From: Pomacea canaliculata
Lineage: Eukaryota > Mollusca > Gastropoda > Architaenioglossa > Ampullariidae
NCBI RefSeq assembly: GCF_003073045.1
Contig: NC_037592.1
Location: 16,759,844-16,823,843, forward strand
Reading direction: 5' to 3'
Length of the DNA stretch: 64,000 nt
Shown here: positions 62,508 to 64,000 of the stretch, one piece after another
Position numbering within the stretch: position 1 is the stretch's first letter
Layout of the letters: each line of letters begins with the position of its first letter
Notes under the pieces: model-generated
The model's input: only the letters and a program-made list of their open reading frames with translations
Told to the model about the DNA's origin: nothing
Databases searched by the model: none
Program-made: the position numbers and the translations under genes

Positions 62508-62755
62508 AAATATTGCCCTACAAATAGTAAAATATTTCTCGACAACCTCCTCAATGTTGCTGGACAAGGTGGTGGCTACATTGCTCGACAACTGACTACA
62601 TGCTGCTAGTCGCTACTGGCTAGATGTTCGACAACTAGCGAGATGTTGCTCGACTAGCTGTTATTGCTAAACTAGCTAATTTGTTGCTTCCCATCTGATT
62701 AAATATTGGTTTCCAACAAGCTACATCTTCCTCAACAACTAGCATATCTGTTGCC
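62508..62755. repeat. Degenerate repeat built on TTGCTCGACAACTAGC
   Basis: About eight imperfect copies of a 20-30-base motif (TTGCT, CGACAACT, CTAGC or CTAGAT) occur in direct orientation. CTAG-containing half-palindromes are interspersed. No reading frame runs through it. Confidence 0.55.
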
Positions 62756-62933
62756 CAGTCTCAAAGCATCAAAGTCGACTTCTTCTTCTTTGGCACTCGG
62801 CAGTCCAGCTTGTATCTGTGTTTAAGAATGGGGCGACTCTTGAAGTAAGGAGAGGTTAATAGTGTAAGGAAGCCAATCGTTTCCCTCGCAGAACCGTTGA
62901 TCTAAAGTTCCTTCGTCCCTTCGACAACAAAAC

Positions 62934-63056
62934 ATGGCGGATGAAGTCTGGTGGAAACAAGCTGCGAGGGACATCATTGGTGGGCCATGTAAACAGCGGG
63001 CTTTGTCCCTCGCTGCCTCCCTTCCCACAGTCCTGTGTGGCGCCAGTGCTGGGTCC
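62934..63056 (+). other. Possible 5' exon or promoter-proximal ORF
   Basis: CAAAACATGGCGGATG gives a start codon in good context and matches a YY1-like ATGGCGG promoter motif. The frame (MADEVWWKQAARDIIGG...) runs about 40 codons to a stop. A shorter use with a donor is conceivable, but no convincing one was found. Weak candidate. Confidence 0.2.
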
Positions 63057-64000
63057 TCCTGAGGGTCTTTGTGATTGCAGGTTTACCCACTGTCACAGGC
63101 AAAATTGAATCGGGGGGAGATGGTAGCGGACCGACTCTCTACACAACGATAGCCAGGCGCGGTGTCGTCGGCTTCTGTGTGAATACGGAGCTAATGAAAT
63201 TTGTGTCGGAGCTGAGACCGAGGACAAACGGCCACCCACACGGATCGGTCTCATCGTCTGCTTGGTGTAGGTGTCTCCGAACATAGATACTTGGAAACAC
63301 TAGTGTATCTTCGGAAAGTGCCAACGGCTGGCTTAGGATGGAGAAGATAGAATGCTTTCTTTAGTTCGCAAAGTCAGTCACTGCAATATTAAAATACAAA
63401 GTGCAGCGAAAAATATTAAAGGTAAATACATATTACCCATCATGATGTCTTTCACAGAAATCCACGATGACGCTTGGCAGGACAATCCACGGGAGGGAAA
63501 CTATGGTTGATGGAAGGGGAGGGGGAGGTAGTCTCGGACAAAAAGTTTAAAAACAAATCAGTAACCAGTTGGGAGGTGCCTGTCGATTCTTTTTCGAGAA
63601 AGTCTAGACTCGAGGAGGGGGAAGTTACTACGAGACCCTATCACTATCACCAGAAGGCATTCATACCTTGAAGCTTTTAGGCTCATTTACACAGGATGGC
63701 ACCACGATCAAGTTTTCACTCAGAGAGAAACATTTCCAAGACTTAACGAAACAGTCTGCTGCTAATTTACTAATTTTCCGTGTGTATATATATGTTTACT
63801 TTTGAACAATCGAGAAATAGAGATAGCATTTTCAGCTATCACTTTCATTCCACTAAAAAAACATTCAAATCCTGTTTTAGGTTGTCTATTTTAAAACCCC
63901 TCAGACTATCAGCGGAATAATTTTTCACACCTTCAGACCACCCTTCACGCCTTCCTTCGCCTAAAAGTGCAGACAAAATAAAGTTATGAAAGCAGCGAAC

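Larger units (their letters stand above)
58348..64000. other. Gene-poor right part of the window
   Basis: No gene is supported on either strand. Contents: the LINE fragment (60075-60320), microsatellites, the CTAG-rich repeat (62508-62755), poly-A and poly-T tracts, and a CpG-richer stretch at 62900-63300 with a possible promoter or first exon. The region should include the promoter of the minus-strand gene just above 58347, but no core element could be assigned. Confidence 0.5.

Noticed and set aside
62822..63028. 68-codon minus-strand frame near 62.9 kb
   Set aside because: No recognisable domain or splice context; it overlaps the better-placed ATGGCGG start on the plus strand.

Overview
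This is animal nuclear DNA from an intron-rich, AT-rich invertebrate genome. Short introns, degenerate transposon remnants and the gene families present fit a lophotrochozoan, most likely a mollusc. That placement is an inference; nothing here fixes the species. All gene models were built by hand from splice signals and reading-frame continuity.

Positions 241-49062 (+) hold the 3' portion of one giant gene whose 5' end lies before the window. It encodes a modular type I membrane protein: at least 35 MAM domains, 17 LDL-receptor class A (LDLa) repeats, one EGF-like domain, a transmembrane helix and a short cytoplasmic tail. The window alone carries about 19.8 kb of coding sequence, roughly 6,600 codons in 60 exons. 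The order LDLa/MAM-EGF-TM-tail is that of MALRD1 (Diet1). From 241 to 32495 the gene is finely split: 51 small exons, mostly MAM-MAM tandems, with symmetric phase-1 introns at most domain borders. From 32671 to 46354 the architecture changes to alternating LDLa-MAM units. Most introns are missing there: four exons of 4.1, 1.0, 5.4 and 0.8 kb carry 19 MAM domains. The same block holds about 14-15 single-base frame disruptions, most of them in 1 kb near 33.5-34.5 kb. The EGF, membrane and tail exons (46654-49062) are split by introns again.

Positions 49814-58347 (-) hold a convergent, complete-looking seven-exon gene. It encodes a secreted protein of about 282 residues: a signal peptide followed by two homologous four-cysteine modules. 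Each module is built from three exons with the same intron phases, so the gene arose by duplication of a three-exon block. I do not recognise it as a named gene. It resembles the uncharacterised cysteine-containing extracellular modules common in molluscs and arthropods.

Positions 58348-64000 show no convincing gene. They hold a decayed LINE fragment, tandem repeats, microsatellites and a possible promoter or first exon near 62.9 kb. Introns elsewhere hold a 198-bp hAT-type MITE with perfect 8-bp target duplications, a mariner/Tc1-type transposase fossil, a tRNA-derived SINE and unclassified GC-rich insertions.
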